Origin: CBDCPI01 sp965220245
GTDB taxonomy: Bacteria; Chloroflexota; Dehalococcoidia; Lucifugimonadales; UBA3495
DNA length: 64,000 nt
Direction: 5' to 3'
NCBI GenBank assembly: GCA_965220245.1
Contig: CBDCPI010000004.1
Span: forward strand, 105,741 to 169,740
Positions within the stretch are counted from its first letter, which is position 1, and each line of letters opens with the position of its first letter. The notes under the pieces were generated by a model, which searched no databases, was not told the DNA's origin, and worked only from the letters and a program-made list of their open reading frames with translations. Of this stretch, positions 8,294 through 16,469 are shown piece by piece. Made by a program: the position numbers and the translations under genes.

Positions 8294-9322
8294 TCAGAAG
8301 CCGGTGAAACGGGCTTGGTCGGGCGGCTCAGCCTTTGCGTAGGGCTTGCCCAAGTATTCGTGGGCCAGCCGGGTGGCGACTCGCCCCCGGGGGGTGCGCT
8401 CGAGAAACCCCAATTGCAGCAGGTAAGGCTCCCAAACGTCCATGACGGTGTCGGCATCCTCGTTGATAGAGGCGGCCAAAGTGTCCAAGCCCACGGGGCC
8501 TCCGTCAAACTTTTCGATGATGCTTTCCAGCAGCTTGTGGTCGGACTGGTCCAGACCGATGGCATCGACTCGTAGCTGGGCCAGAGCCTCCCGGGCCACC
8601 GGCCCGGTCACCCGGTTGTCTGCTTTGACTAGGGCATAGTCTCGGGCCCGCTTCAGCAGCCGGTTGGCGATCCTGGGGGTACCCCGCGACCGTGTGGCAA
8701 TCTCCTCGATGCCCTGTTGATCGCTCTCCGCCTCCAGAATCCGGGCGGACCGTTCAACTATCACCTTCATCTCGTCGGGTTCGTAGTATTCCAGCCGGAA
8801 CACCGAGCCAAACCGGTCCCGCAAAGGCGCGCTAATCATCGAAAAGCGGGTGGTGGCACCGATGAGAGTGAAGGGTTTAATGCTGAGATTTACGTTCCGC
8901 GCCGCCAAGCCTTTTCCCACCATCCAGGAAAGAAAGAAGTCTTCCATGGCCGAGTAGAGCACCTCTTCTACCGTCCGGTTCAAGCGATGGACCTCGTCGA
9001 TGAAGAGGACGTCGCCGCGGTTCAAGTTCGTCAATATGGCCGCCATGTCTCCGGCGCGCTCTATCGCCGGACCCGACGTAACCCGGATGGTCACTTCCAT
9101 TTCTTGGGCGATGATGTGGGCCAAGGTGGTCTTGCCAAGGCCCGGAGGGCCATAGATGATGACGTGGTCCAAGGACTGGCCCCGGATCTTGGCCGCCTGG
9201 ATGGCGATGGAAAGATTGTCTTTGGTCTGGGACTGCCCGACGAATTCTTCCAGCCGCCTGGGACGTAAAGAAACGTCCCAGTCCTCGGTTTGGACTGCTC
9301 CCGAAATTAGGCGCTCGGCCAT
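8294..9322 (-). CDS. ruvB: Holliday junction branch-migration ATPase RuvB
   Basis: The hexameric motor that drives branch migration with RuvA in recombinational repair. The 342 residues match the normal length. Visible parts are the N-terminal LRPRRLEEFVGQ, the Walker A GPPGLGKTT (58-66), the Walker B LFIDEVHRL, sensor ATTRFSMIS, and the C-terminal winged-helix end RTPRGRVATRLAHEYLG. No ruvA or ruvC is in the window. A good promoter is seen upstream at 9390-9418. The start ATG is at 9322. Confidence 0.97.
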   Translation of the reverse strand: MAERLISGAVQTEDWDVSLRPRRLEEFVGQSQTKDNLSIAIQAAKIRGQSLDHVIIYGPPGLGKTTLAHIIAQEMEVTIRVTSGPAIERAGDMAAILTNLNRGDVLFIDEVHRLNRTVEEVLYSAMEDFFLSWMVGKGLAARNVNLSIKPFTLIGATTRFSMISAPLRDRFGSVFRLEYYEPDEMKVIVERSARILEAESDQQGIEEIATRSRGTPRIANRLLKRARDYALVKADNRVTGPVAREALAQLRVDAIGLDQSDHKLLESIIEKFDGGPVGLDTLAASINEDADTVMDVWEPYLLQLGFLERTPRGRVATRLAHEYLGKPYAKAEPPDQARFTGF

Positions 9323-9389
9323 GACCTCTCAACATCCCGGTAGTCTGCCCGCAGCTTCTCCGTTGCCGTGGTTTCTCCAGTGCTGTTCG

Positions 9390-9418
9390 AGTGTAGGCGA
9401 GGGTACTCACACCGTCAA
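9390..9418 (-). promoter_or_regulatory. Promoter for ruvB
   Basis: On the minus strand TTGACG (9413-9418) is followed after exactly 17 bases by TACACT (9390-9395). Each differs from consensus at one or two positions. The expected start lies about 60 bases ahead of the ruvB ATG. Confidence 0.6.
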
Positions 9419-9436
9419 GAAATCCTGGTCATCCAA

Positions 9437-9603
9437 GCAGGGGCTTTCAATCAATTGTGTGTCATTCTGAAAGAGCGGAGCGATTGAAGAATCTAAAGTC
9501 CTTGTCCAGAACCAACCTTAGCTTGCCGGAGAGATTTTAGACCCCTCACTCCGTTCGGGGTGACTTCGGGGTAACTTCGGGGTGACAATGAAAAGACCCT
9601 GGG
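9437..9603. repeat. Small inverted-repeat element, GCAGGG-CTTTTCAT family
   Basis: The left end (GCAGGGGCTTTCAAT) and right end (ATGAAAAGACCCTG) are inverted copies. The interior has AGCGGAGCGATTGAAGAATC on one side and CCCTCACTCCGTTCGGGGTG on the other, the same body as the copies at 30129-30262, 20974-21120 and 23441-23622. It holds no open frame and fills the ruvB-fabF gap. Confidence 0.7.
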
Positions 9604-9632
9604 TCATCTAAGGCCGGAGGCTACGAGGGTTG

Positions 9633-10889
9633 CTACCGGGAATCGTCGTATTGGCGGAACACCAAGCAAGCGTTTTGGCCCCCGAATCCAAAAGCGTTGG
9701 ACAAGGCCACCCCGACGTCAAGCTCTCTAGCTTGGTTGGGAACGTAGTCCAGATCGCAGGCCGGGTCGGGCACCTGGTAATTGACCGTGGGATGAACGAC
9801 GCCTTCGGTTATAGCCTTGATGCAGGCCACCGCTTCCAACGCGCCGGACGCGCCTAAGGAATGGCCGATCATCGATTTGGTGGAACTGACCGGAATCCGA
9901 TAGGCCCGGTCGGCAAACAAACGTTTGATGGCCACGGTCTCGATAGCGTCGTTGAGCGGTGTGGAGGTGCCGTGGGCATTGATGTAGTCGACTTGGTCTA
10001 AAGCTACCGACGCGTCGGCCAGCGCCAAGCGCATCGCCTCGGCAGCGCTGGCCCCGGTTTCTTCGGGCTGGACCGGATGGCCGGCATCCGAGGTACAACC
10101 GAAACCGGCTAGCTCCGCTAGGATGGCAGCCCCGCGATTTCGGGCATGCTCCAAGGTTTCAAGGACTAGGACTACCGATCCTTCGGCGGGCACGAACCCG
10201 TCTCGCTCGGCGTCGAAGGGACGACTCGCTGCCGTGGGGTCGTCGTTGCGGGTGCTGAGGGCCCGCATTACCGCAAAACCGGCTAGGCCAAGCTGGCTGA
10301 TCCCGGCCTCGGTCCCTCCCGCCAACACCACGTCAGCCACGCCCCGGCGAAGCACCTCCAAGGCTTCCCCAATGGCTTGGTTGGAAGCAGCGCAGGCGGT
10401 GGTGGCGGTGGAATTATATCCTTGGGCGCCAACGTAGCGGCTGACGGTGGCGGCGGCCATATTAGGCAAAATCATCGGAAAGAAGAAGGGGGACATTCTC
10501 ATGCCGCCCCGTTCCGCCAGAATCCGGCAGTTTTCCTCCAAGGTGGGAAACCCGCCATTGCCGTTGCCCAACACGACCCCGACCCTGAAGGGGTCTTCCT
10601 TGCTCATGTCGAGGTTGGAGGACTCGACGGCGGTTAGCCCGGCGGCCACGGCAAGTTGGGAAAACCGGGCCATCCGCCGGGCCTCTCGGCCACTGATATA
10701 CTGCTCGGGGTCAAAATCGCTGACCTCGCCGGATATTCTGCAAGGGTAAGCCGTGGGGTCGCAGAGAGTCATTGGCCCGATCCCCGATTTTCCGGCCACC
10801 AGATTTTCCCAGAAGAGACTGGCGGTCTGGCCCAGCGGGGTGATCGCCCCCATGCCGGTTATTACGACTCTTGCTCTAGCTGACGCCAC
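9633..10889 (-). CDS. fabF: Beta-ketoacyl-ACP synthase II (FabF), copy 1
   Basis: Condenses malonyl-ACP with acyl-ACP in fatty acid elongation. The 418 residues carry the Cys-His-His triad: Cys166 in TTACAASNQAIG, the first His in NAHGTSTPLND, the second in SMIGHSLGASGALEA. The start is GTG at 10889 with AGGAG upstream. A second full-length fabF lies at 45950-47209, so the genome has at least two condensing enzymes of this class. No acyl carrier protein gene adjoins it. The neighbour on the minus strand is folC, 75 bases upstream. Confidence 0.95.
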   Translation of the reverse strand: MASARARVVITGMGAITPLGQTASLFWENLVAGKSGIGPMTLCDPTAYPCRISGEVSDFDPEQYISGREARRMARFSQLAVAAGLTAVESSNLDMSKEDPFRVGVVLGNGNGGFPTLEENCRILAERGGMRMSPFFFPMILPNMAAATVSRYVGAQGYNSTATTACAASNQAIGEALEVLRRGVADVVLAGGTEAGISQLGLAGFAVMRALSTRNDDPTAASRPFDAERDGFVPAEGSVVLVLETLEHARNRGAAILAELAGFGCTSDAGHPVQPEETGASAAEAMRLALADASVALDQVDYINAHGTSTPLNDAIETVAIKRLFADRAYRIPVSSTKSMIGHSLGASGALEAVACIKAITEGVVHPTVNYQVPDPACDLDYVPNQARELDVGVALSNAFGFGGQNACLVFRQYDDSR

Positions 10890-10964
10890 ACCCTCGACTC
10901 CTGCGGTTATCGGTTAAGTCCTGACAAGTCATTATAAATGAGGCTGCCTAACCTCCTCGGAGGT

Positions 10965-12395
10965 TCAACCCAAGCCGCGCCCCCGCAACGGCAGCAGGTC
11001 GGGGTAGACCTCGGGCGCGATGCCAAGCACTGCCTCTCTTACTTCCGCCGCCACAAACAGAGACCCGGTGGCCAAGACCAAGTCCTCCGCTCCGGCCACC
11101 TCCAAGGCTCTCTCCAGTGCTTCCTTGGGGCTGGAGGTTTCCACTGCGGCGATTCCGTGTTGGGCGAACTGGCGAGCGATGTCCCTTGGCGCTAACGACC
11201 GGGGGTGGCGCGACGCGGTGGCGAACACCACCGGACCGGTCTGAGCCAAACACCGGACCATGTCTTCGACACTCTTATCGCGGGAGAATCCCACCACCGC
11301 CAGCAACCGGCGGTTACCCAAGTAATGGGGCAGAGAGGCCAGCAACGATTCCATAGAATGCAGATTGTGGGCGCCGTCGGCCACCACCAAAGGAGACCGT
11401 GACAGCACTTCCATGCGGCAGGGCCAAGAGACACTGGCCAACCCCTGGGCCAAAGCATCCCTGGGAATCTCACAGCCTTGCTCCCGCAACACTTCCAACG
11501 CCGCCACGGCGGCCGCGGTGTTCTCGAGTTGGTGAAGACCCAAAAGCGGAATCCTAACCCGGTATTCGTCCAGCCGACCCCCGACTACTAACTCCTGCCC
11601 GCTGGCGTCGCGGGCTCCGGCTTGCCAAGTAACATCCCGCCCCACGTAGATGGGGCGGGCGCCCTGCTTTAGGCACGCTAGGTCCAGGGCCTCACGGGCT
11701 TCGGGTTCCTGGGGAGCGATGACCACCGTTGAGTCCGGCTTGATTATGCCCGCTTTCTCCCGAGCAATCTGGCCCAACGAGTCTCCCAAGATAGCGGTAT
11801 GGTCGTAGCTTACCGGGGTAATCACGCACACCGCAGGCTCTACCACATTGGTGGCATCCAACCGGCCGCCCAGACCCACCTCAATGGTCTGGTACTCCAC
11901 ACCCGCATCGGCGAAACCGTAAAACCCCATGGCGGTTAAGGCCTCGAAAAGCGTAACCGGGGCCAGGCCGTCCTTTCCGGTTACATCTTGCAGGTGCGGC
12001 CAGACCCTACCAACCAGGGAGCCAAACCGTTCTTCGCTCACCGGTTGGGTGTTCAAACGAATCCGTTCCCGGAAACTGTGCAGGTGGGGAGAAGAGTAGA
12101 AGCCGGTGCGGTAACCGGCGGCGTGCAGCACCGCATCGCACATTGCCGCAGTGCTGCCTTTCCCCTTGGTGCCAGCCACGTGGACCGTGCGGGCCTGCTG
12201 GTGAGGACTACCCAAGCGCCGCAGCAGGGCTTCAATGCGGTCTAGGTTGAATATCTGCTTTTGCCGGGGGAGATGCTGGCGGGTCGCCGCGGCTCCCGGC
12301 GTCTCTTGGGCCAACGGCGGCGTTTCTTGGTGGACCCCGCCCGTCTCATGGTCCACCAAAGAAAGCAACCGATCGATCGACTCCCGGTAATCCAA
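10965..12395 (-). CDS. folC: Folylpolyglutamate synthase / dihydrofolate synthase
   Basis: Adds glutamate to dihydropteroate and to folates, an ATP-dependent ligase of the Mur ligase superfamily. The P-loop VAGTKGKGSTAAM and the family block DSLGQIAREKAGIIK are clear, as is the C-terminal domain (LLAVVGFSRDKSVEDMV). The length is 476, slightly above average because of a longer, Pro- and Gln-rich stretch at about residues 20-45. The start is TTG at 12395. Confidence 0.94.
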   Translation of the reverse strand: MDYRESIDRLLSLVDHETGGVHQETPPLAQETPGAAATRQHLPRQKQIFNLDRIEALLRRLGSPHQQARTVHVAGTKGKGSTAAMCDAVLHAAGYRTGFYSSPHLHSFRERIRLNTQPVSEERFGSLVGRVWPHLQDVTGKDGLAPVTLFEALTAMGFYGFADAGVEYQTIEVGLGGRLDATNVVEPAVCVITPVSYDHTAILGDSLGQIAREKAGIIKPDSTVVIAPQEPEAREALDLACLKQGARPIYVGRDVTWQAGARDASGQELVVGGRLDEYRVRIPLLGLHQLENTAAAVAALEVLREQGCEIPRDALAQGLASVSWPCRMEVLSRSPLVVADGAHNLHSMESLLASLPHYLGNRRLLAVVGFSRDKSVEDMVRCLAQTGPVVFATASRHPRSLAPRDIARQFAQHGIAAVETSSPKEALERALEVAGAEDLVLATGSLFVAAEVREAVLGIAPEVYPDLLPLRGRGLG

Positions 12396-12477
12396 AGCCC
12401 ATGACTCCGTTGATTTTAGGTGAGGGACCGGCGGGTTTGATAGCGCGGACGAGCCGGCCCGATAGAGATGGGTAGGC

Positions 12478-13425
12478 TCAGTGGTCCCGGATGTGGGGAG
12501 GCATTGCCCCCGTCAAGATGTTTAGCCCGTCCCGAAAACTCACCGACCGCACGAAATCTATGTTACCTTCCAGTGGCCTTGGGGTAAAGCCAAAGGTCTT
12601 CTGGACGACGTCTAGCTCGGTAACGTTGCGGATGGGCAGCATCTTCAATTGGTCGGTGGTAACCGGAGGCCGGGGCAAGATTTGCATTGCGATGGCTGCC
12701 AAGTAGGTTAGCCAGACGGGGAGATGCAACCTAAGGGCCCGCTGGCCTATAGTGCGGGCGACGATGGCGACTATCTCGTTGTAGCTGAGTTGCTCCGGTC
12801 CGCCCAACTCTACGGTCTTGCCCTGCAAGTCTTGTCGGCTCAGGCTCAACGCTACGCAACGGGCCACGTCTTCGGCGGCGATGGGCTGCAACCGGTTACG
12901 GCCCGAACCGACCACCGGCACGATGGGCGCCACCTTCACCATACCCGCGATAGTGTTCAGAAACTCGTCACCGGTACCGAACATGATGGAAGGCTGGAAG
13001 ATGGTGTAGGGGAGACCGCTGCCAACCACTTCCTGTTCCCCTTGCCATTTGCTGTAGAGGTAGGGATAGGAGGGGTCGTTGGAGGCGCCGATGGCGCTGA
13101 CCAAGACAATCCTTCTTACCCGGGCTTCCTTGGCGGCGGCAACCACATTGGCGACGCCTTGCCGGTTTACCCGCTCGTAGGTAGTGCGGTTTTGTCGGCG
13201 GATGACGCCTACCAAGTGAACCAAAGCGTCAACGTCCTGGAACACGCTGGTCAAGGTATTGAGCTCCAAAACGTTACCGTAAAAGGTGTCCACCGACCGG
13301 GAAGCAAATACTCGTTCCCGCCCCGGCGTGTGCACCAAACACCGGACTTCATGGTGTTGCTCTTGGAGTTCCGGCACCACGCGGCGGCCCAAGAACCCGG
13401 TAGCCCCAGTCACCAAGACCAGCAA
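12478..13425 (-). CDS. NAD(P)-binding epimerase, NDUFA9-like
   Basis: An atypical short-chain dehydrogenase related to the complex I NDUFA9 subunit and NmrA-like proteins; the substrate is unknown. The N-terminal Rossmann motif VTGATGFLGRRVVPEL and the YxxxK-type site in YLYSKWQGE are visible in 315 residues. The start is TTG at 13425 with GGGAGGTGG upstream. It lies between folC and the MocA-like gene, 23 bases downstream of the latter, so it may share their transcript. Confidence 0.85.
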   Translation of the reverse strand: MLVLVTGATGFLGRRVVPELQEQHHEVRCLVHTPGRERVFASRSVDTFYGNVLELNTLTSVFQDVDALVHLVGVIRRQNRTTYERVNRQGVANVVAAAKEARVRRIVLVSAIGASNDPSYPYLYSKWQGEQEVVGSGLPYTIFQPSIMFGTGDEFLNTIAGMVKVAPIVPVVGSGRNRLQPIAAEDVARCVALSLSRQDLQGKTVELGGPEQLSYNEIVAIVARTIGQRALRLHLPVWLTYLAAIAMQILPRPPVTTDQLKMLPIRNVTELDVVQKTFGFTPRPLEGNIDFVRSVSFRDGLNILTGAMPPHIRDH

Positions 13426-13448
13426 AGTCCACCTCCCGGCAGCTTATA

Positions 13449-14048
13449 TCAACCGCTGGAGCGTAGAGCTTCCTCGTATTGCTCCGGCGTATTGAGGTCC
13501 CACAACACCTCCGCCGTGGACGTTACCGTTCGGTTGGTAAGGTCGGCATGGGCTTGGGTTACGGCCTTCACACCCAAGGTTTCCTCGTTTATCGCTCTCA
13601 ACTCGGGTAATAGTGAGGAGTCCACAGCGATGGGGTGGCCGCCTTTCCCAAGGTAAGTGGGAATGGTGATTAGGCTCCCAGAGTTGCGGTGGGACTGGAG
13701 CACTTCCCGGACCGTTGCCGCAGCACGGGGTTGGTCCACATTGAGGAGCAGGACCGTTGCCGGTTCTTGTCCAATAAGGGCGGCCAAACCGGCCTTGATA
13801 GAAGTGGTCTTGCCTTCAAGGTAGTGGGGATTAATGACCCAACTCACCGATTGCCGCCCTTCCACCACGGGCGCCAAGTTCTCCGCTTGGTGCCCGAAGA
13901 CCACTACTACGCGGTCCACCCCACCCTCCAATAGGGCGGATACCTGATGGTCCAAAAGGGTGGTGCCCTGCCAGGGGAGTAGGGCTTTGGGGCGCCCCAT
14001 ACGCCGGGACTCCCCGGCCGACAGCAGTATGGCAACGGTGTGTGCCAT
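13449..14048 (-). CDS. MobA-like nucleotidyltransferase (MocA family)
   Basis: Probably a molybdenum cofactor cytidylyltransferase, which makes the MCD cofactor for xanthine-dehydrogenase-type enzymes. The 199 residues start with AILLSAGESRRMGRPKALLP, the nucleotide-binding signature, and contain LLLNVDQPRAAA with the metal-binding Asp. It lies 15 bases after the XdhC gene, a typical pairing. The dehydrogenase it could serve is the large subunit at 55931-58240, about 42 kb away. The exact nucleotide (CTP or GTP) is inferred from context. Confidence 0.82.
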   Translation of the reverse strand: MAHTVAILLSAGESRRMGRPKALLPWQGTTLLDHQVSALLEGGVDRVVVVFGHQAENLAPVVEGRQSVSWVINPHYLEGKTTSIKAGLAALIGQEPATVLLLNVDQPRAAATVREVLQSHRNSGSLITIPTYLGKGGHPIAVDSSLLPELRAINEETLGVKAVTQAHADLTNRTVTSTAEVLWDLNTPEQYEEALRSSG

Positions 14049-14063
14049 GAAGGCCCGGGGCTA

Positions 14064-15191
14064 CTACACCTCTACCGCTCTCTGGGATATGGACGCTGCC
14101 CGGTCCACATACCAGTCGCTCATTTGCATCGGGCTGCCCGCTCCGCCGCGGCGGACCATGATTAACTCGGACAAGATGCTGACCGCCAACTCTTCGGGCG
14201 TGAGAGCGCCAATGTCCAAGCCGATGGGCGAATGGACTTGCTTCAGACGTTCCACCGGAATACCTTGCCTCACCAAACGCTGGTAGATCATCAAGGTCTT
14301 GCGGCGGCTGCCCAGCAAGCCGACATAGCGGGAGGGCGTATCCAGCGCCGATTCCAAAGCCATGTCGTCGAAACGGTGTCCTCTGGTGGCCACTACCACA
14401 AAGCTGTTTACGTTAAGTGAGACCTGGCTGGCCCACCGGTCGTAGGGCACCACCACGATCTGCTCGGCGTAGGGGAACCGCTCTTCGTTGGCGAATTCAG
14501 GGCGGTCGTCGATGACGAATACTCGATAACCCAGGGTATTAGCCAGGTCGGCGGTAGCCTTCCCCACGTGGCCGCCGCCCACCATGACCAGGGTTGGCGG
14601 AGTGGTGAAACCTTCCACGAACAACTCCGTCCCGTCCCTGGTAATCAGGGACTCGGCACTGCCAATTTCCGCGATCCGCTGGGCGATCTCGATGGCTTGA
14701 GAGTCCAGTTCCGGGGAGCCCAGTGACCCGGCCACCGAGCCGTCGGCGCGCAGCAGCAACTTTGCGCCCAGGTTGTCGGCGCCCTCCGGGACATTGACCA
14801 CCGTGGCCAACCCCACGGGAGTCCCGCCCTCGTAGGCGTTGGCGATCTCCGACGCGATGGGGAGGAACTGGGCTGGCTCTTTAACCGGGTCCAGGTAGAA
14901 ATACATGGTGCCGCCGCAGACCAACCCGTCGCGCGCGGCTACGTCTTCGTTCAAGTAGTAGTCCTTGAACTCGGGGCCGCCGCCGCGGCGCAGGATCTCT
15001 TTAGCGGCGAACCAAATATCCCCTTCAACACAGCCCCCGCCCAAGGTGCCCAGGCCGCTGCCGTCCTCCCGGACCAGCAGCATGGCGCCCGGCTTTTGTG
15101 GGGTCGAGCCCTTGGTGCGGACCACTGTGGCCAACACGCAGGGTTTTCCTTCATTCAGAAGCTCAATGGCCTCGTTTATCACTTCTTTCAT
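14064..15191 (-). CDS. XdhC/CoxI family maturation protein
   Basis: Binds and sulfurates molybdenum cofactor and hands it to xanthine-dehydrogenase-type enzymes. The N-terminal XdhC_CoxI domain has VVRTKGSTPQKPGAMLLV and GGGCVEGDIW; the C-terminal Rossmann domain has LVMVGGGHVGKATADLAN. The length is 375, normal for the fused form. It forms a maturation pair with the MocA-like gene just downstream. Start is ATG at 15191; no clear promoter is seen. Confidence 0.92.
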   Translation of the reverse strand: MKEVINEAIELLNEGKPCVLATVVRTKGSTPQKPGAMLLVREDGSGLGTLGGGCVEGDIWFAAKEILRRGGGPEFKDYYLNEDVAARDGLVCGGTMYFYLDPVKEPAQFLPIASEIANAYEGGTPVGLATVVNVPEGADNLGAKLLLRADGSVAGSLGSPELDSQAIEIAQRIAEIGSAESLITRDGTELFVEGFTTPPTLVMVGGGHVGKATADLANTLGYRVFVIDDRPEFANEERFPYAEQIVVVPYDRWASQVSLNVNSFVVVATRGHRFDDMALESALDTPSRYVGLLGSRRKTLMIYQRLVRQGIPVERLKQVHSPIGLDIGALTPEELAVSILSELIMVRRGGAGSPMQMSDWYVDRAASISQRAVEV

Positions 15192-15496
15192 CGTCTAATT
15201 CTACCCTGCCAAAAGTTTCGCCACAGATGGCCAGAAGCCGCACTATGACATCAGCATTGCGCCCCCGGTCCAGTCTGTTAAGAGTATCAAAAATGCGGGG
15301 GCCAAGCAAACTCCATCGTTCAGCGGTAACTGTTCAGACTTGACTTGATACGTCATTCCGTCCTCTGAGCCGGATTCCAGAAGCGTTTGCAACCAGCAAC
15401 GTTCCTTTGGGCGCCTAACGACCACCAAAAACCCCGAAACGGCGGGAGCGGTTAGCCTATAAAATACCGGCCAATTGAGCTAAAATAGAAATACAA
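15192..15496. other. Divergent intergenic region with dispersed GTAACTGTTCAGACTTGA motif
   Basis: It separates the XdhC gene from the amidotransferase-like gene. It carries one copy of the GTAACTGTTCAGACTTGA motif (15326-15343) also seen near 35524 and 62820. Just before the rightward gene are two A/T-rich -10-like boxes, TATAAAAT (15458-15465) and TAAAAT (15481-15486). No coding sequence is apparent. Confidence 0.45.
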
Positions 15497-16249
15497 ATGG
15501 CTAGTGTGGCTATTACTTCCGTTAACTCACGCAACGCCCGCCGCTACGCAGAAATAATGGACCAACTGGGCGTGGCGGTGCGTCTCCTACTCCCTGAAGA
15601 TGCCGGGCCGAAGCCGACAGAGGTGTTGATGGACGGTGTGGGCGGGCTGATGCTGACCGGCGGTCCGGACGTAGACCCGTCCCTGTATCATGCTGAGCCC
15701 GACTGTTCGGCCAACCTGGTCCTCTGCCGCCCGCTGGACGACTTGGAGCTTCGGGTCCTCAATTACGCCTTGGCCCTAGACATACCGGTGTTGGCTATTT
15801 GCCGGGGAATGCAGCTTTTGAACGTAGCCTTCGGCGGGGGACTGGTCCAAGACCTGCCCAACCACCGTCTGGAGGAGCCAAATTCAAGCCGCGAGTACAA
15901 AACGCACTTGATTTATCTGTCCCCCGGGTCCAAAGCGGCGGCGATTATCGGCATGGCCGGGTTTTTTAGGGTAAATAGCCGACACCACCAAGGGCTGTGG
16001 GAGGCGCAACGATCGCCCCGGTTAATGACCACCGCCTATAGCGTAGAGGACGGGCTCATCGAGGGGTTGGAAAGCCCGTCGCATAGTTGGGTTGTTGGGC
16101 TACAGTGTCATCCGGAGCGGCAGGACGAGGTGCCCCGGTTGTTCGCCAACCTCTTTAGCGCCTTCGGCGAGCGGTCGGAGGCTTTCGCTCTGGCCTACTC
16201 TGAACAACCTAACCAGGAACAACCTAACCGGACCGGTCCCGGCAAGTAG
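15497..16249 (+). CDS. Class I glutamine amidotransferase-like protein (PuuD/gamma-Glu-GABA hydrolase type)
   Basis: Probably hydrolyses gamma-glutamyl amides in amine or GABA breakdown. The Cys nucleophile is Cys102 in LAICRGMQLLN, and the His-Glu pair lies in LQCHPERQDE. GGLMLTGGPDVDPSLYH is typical of peptidase C26. The protein has 250 residues, normal length, with a polar tail containing a short NQEQPN repeat. There is no clear Shine-Dalgarno site before the ATG, and a -10-like TAAAAT ends only 11 bases upstream, so the message may be leaderless. The true substrate is unknown. Confidence 0.86.
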   Translation: MASVAITSVNSRNARRYAEIMDQLGVAVRLLLPEDAGPKPTEVLMDGVGGLMLTGGPDVDPSLYHAEPDCSANLVLCRPLDDLELRVLNYALALDIPVLAICRGMQLLNVAFGGGLVQDLPNHRLEEPNSSREYKTHLIYLSPGSKAAAIIGMAGFFRVNSRHHQGLWEAQRSPRLMTTAYSVEDGLIEGLESPSHSWVVGLQCHPERQDEVPRLFANLFSAFGERSEAFALAYSEQPNQEQPNRTGPGK

Positions 16250-16469
16250 CGGGTTGCTCCCGGCGAACGCCAGACCTGCTTCCGGACCTACGGCTCAAAA
16301 CCGGCGCCAAGGCGCCCCACTCCGCTCAGAAACTTGATGCCTTGGCCGGCCAAGAACCCGGAGACGGCCTAGCCCACAGCCAGATTAGGACCTGCGAGCA
16401 AAGCCCTGGAATCCAATAGCGGCGCTATTGGCGGCAAATCAGGAACAAGGCCCTTAAGGAGCGATACCT

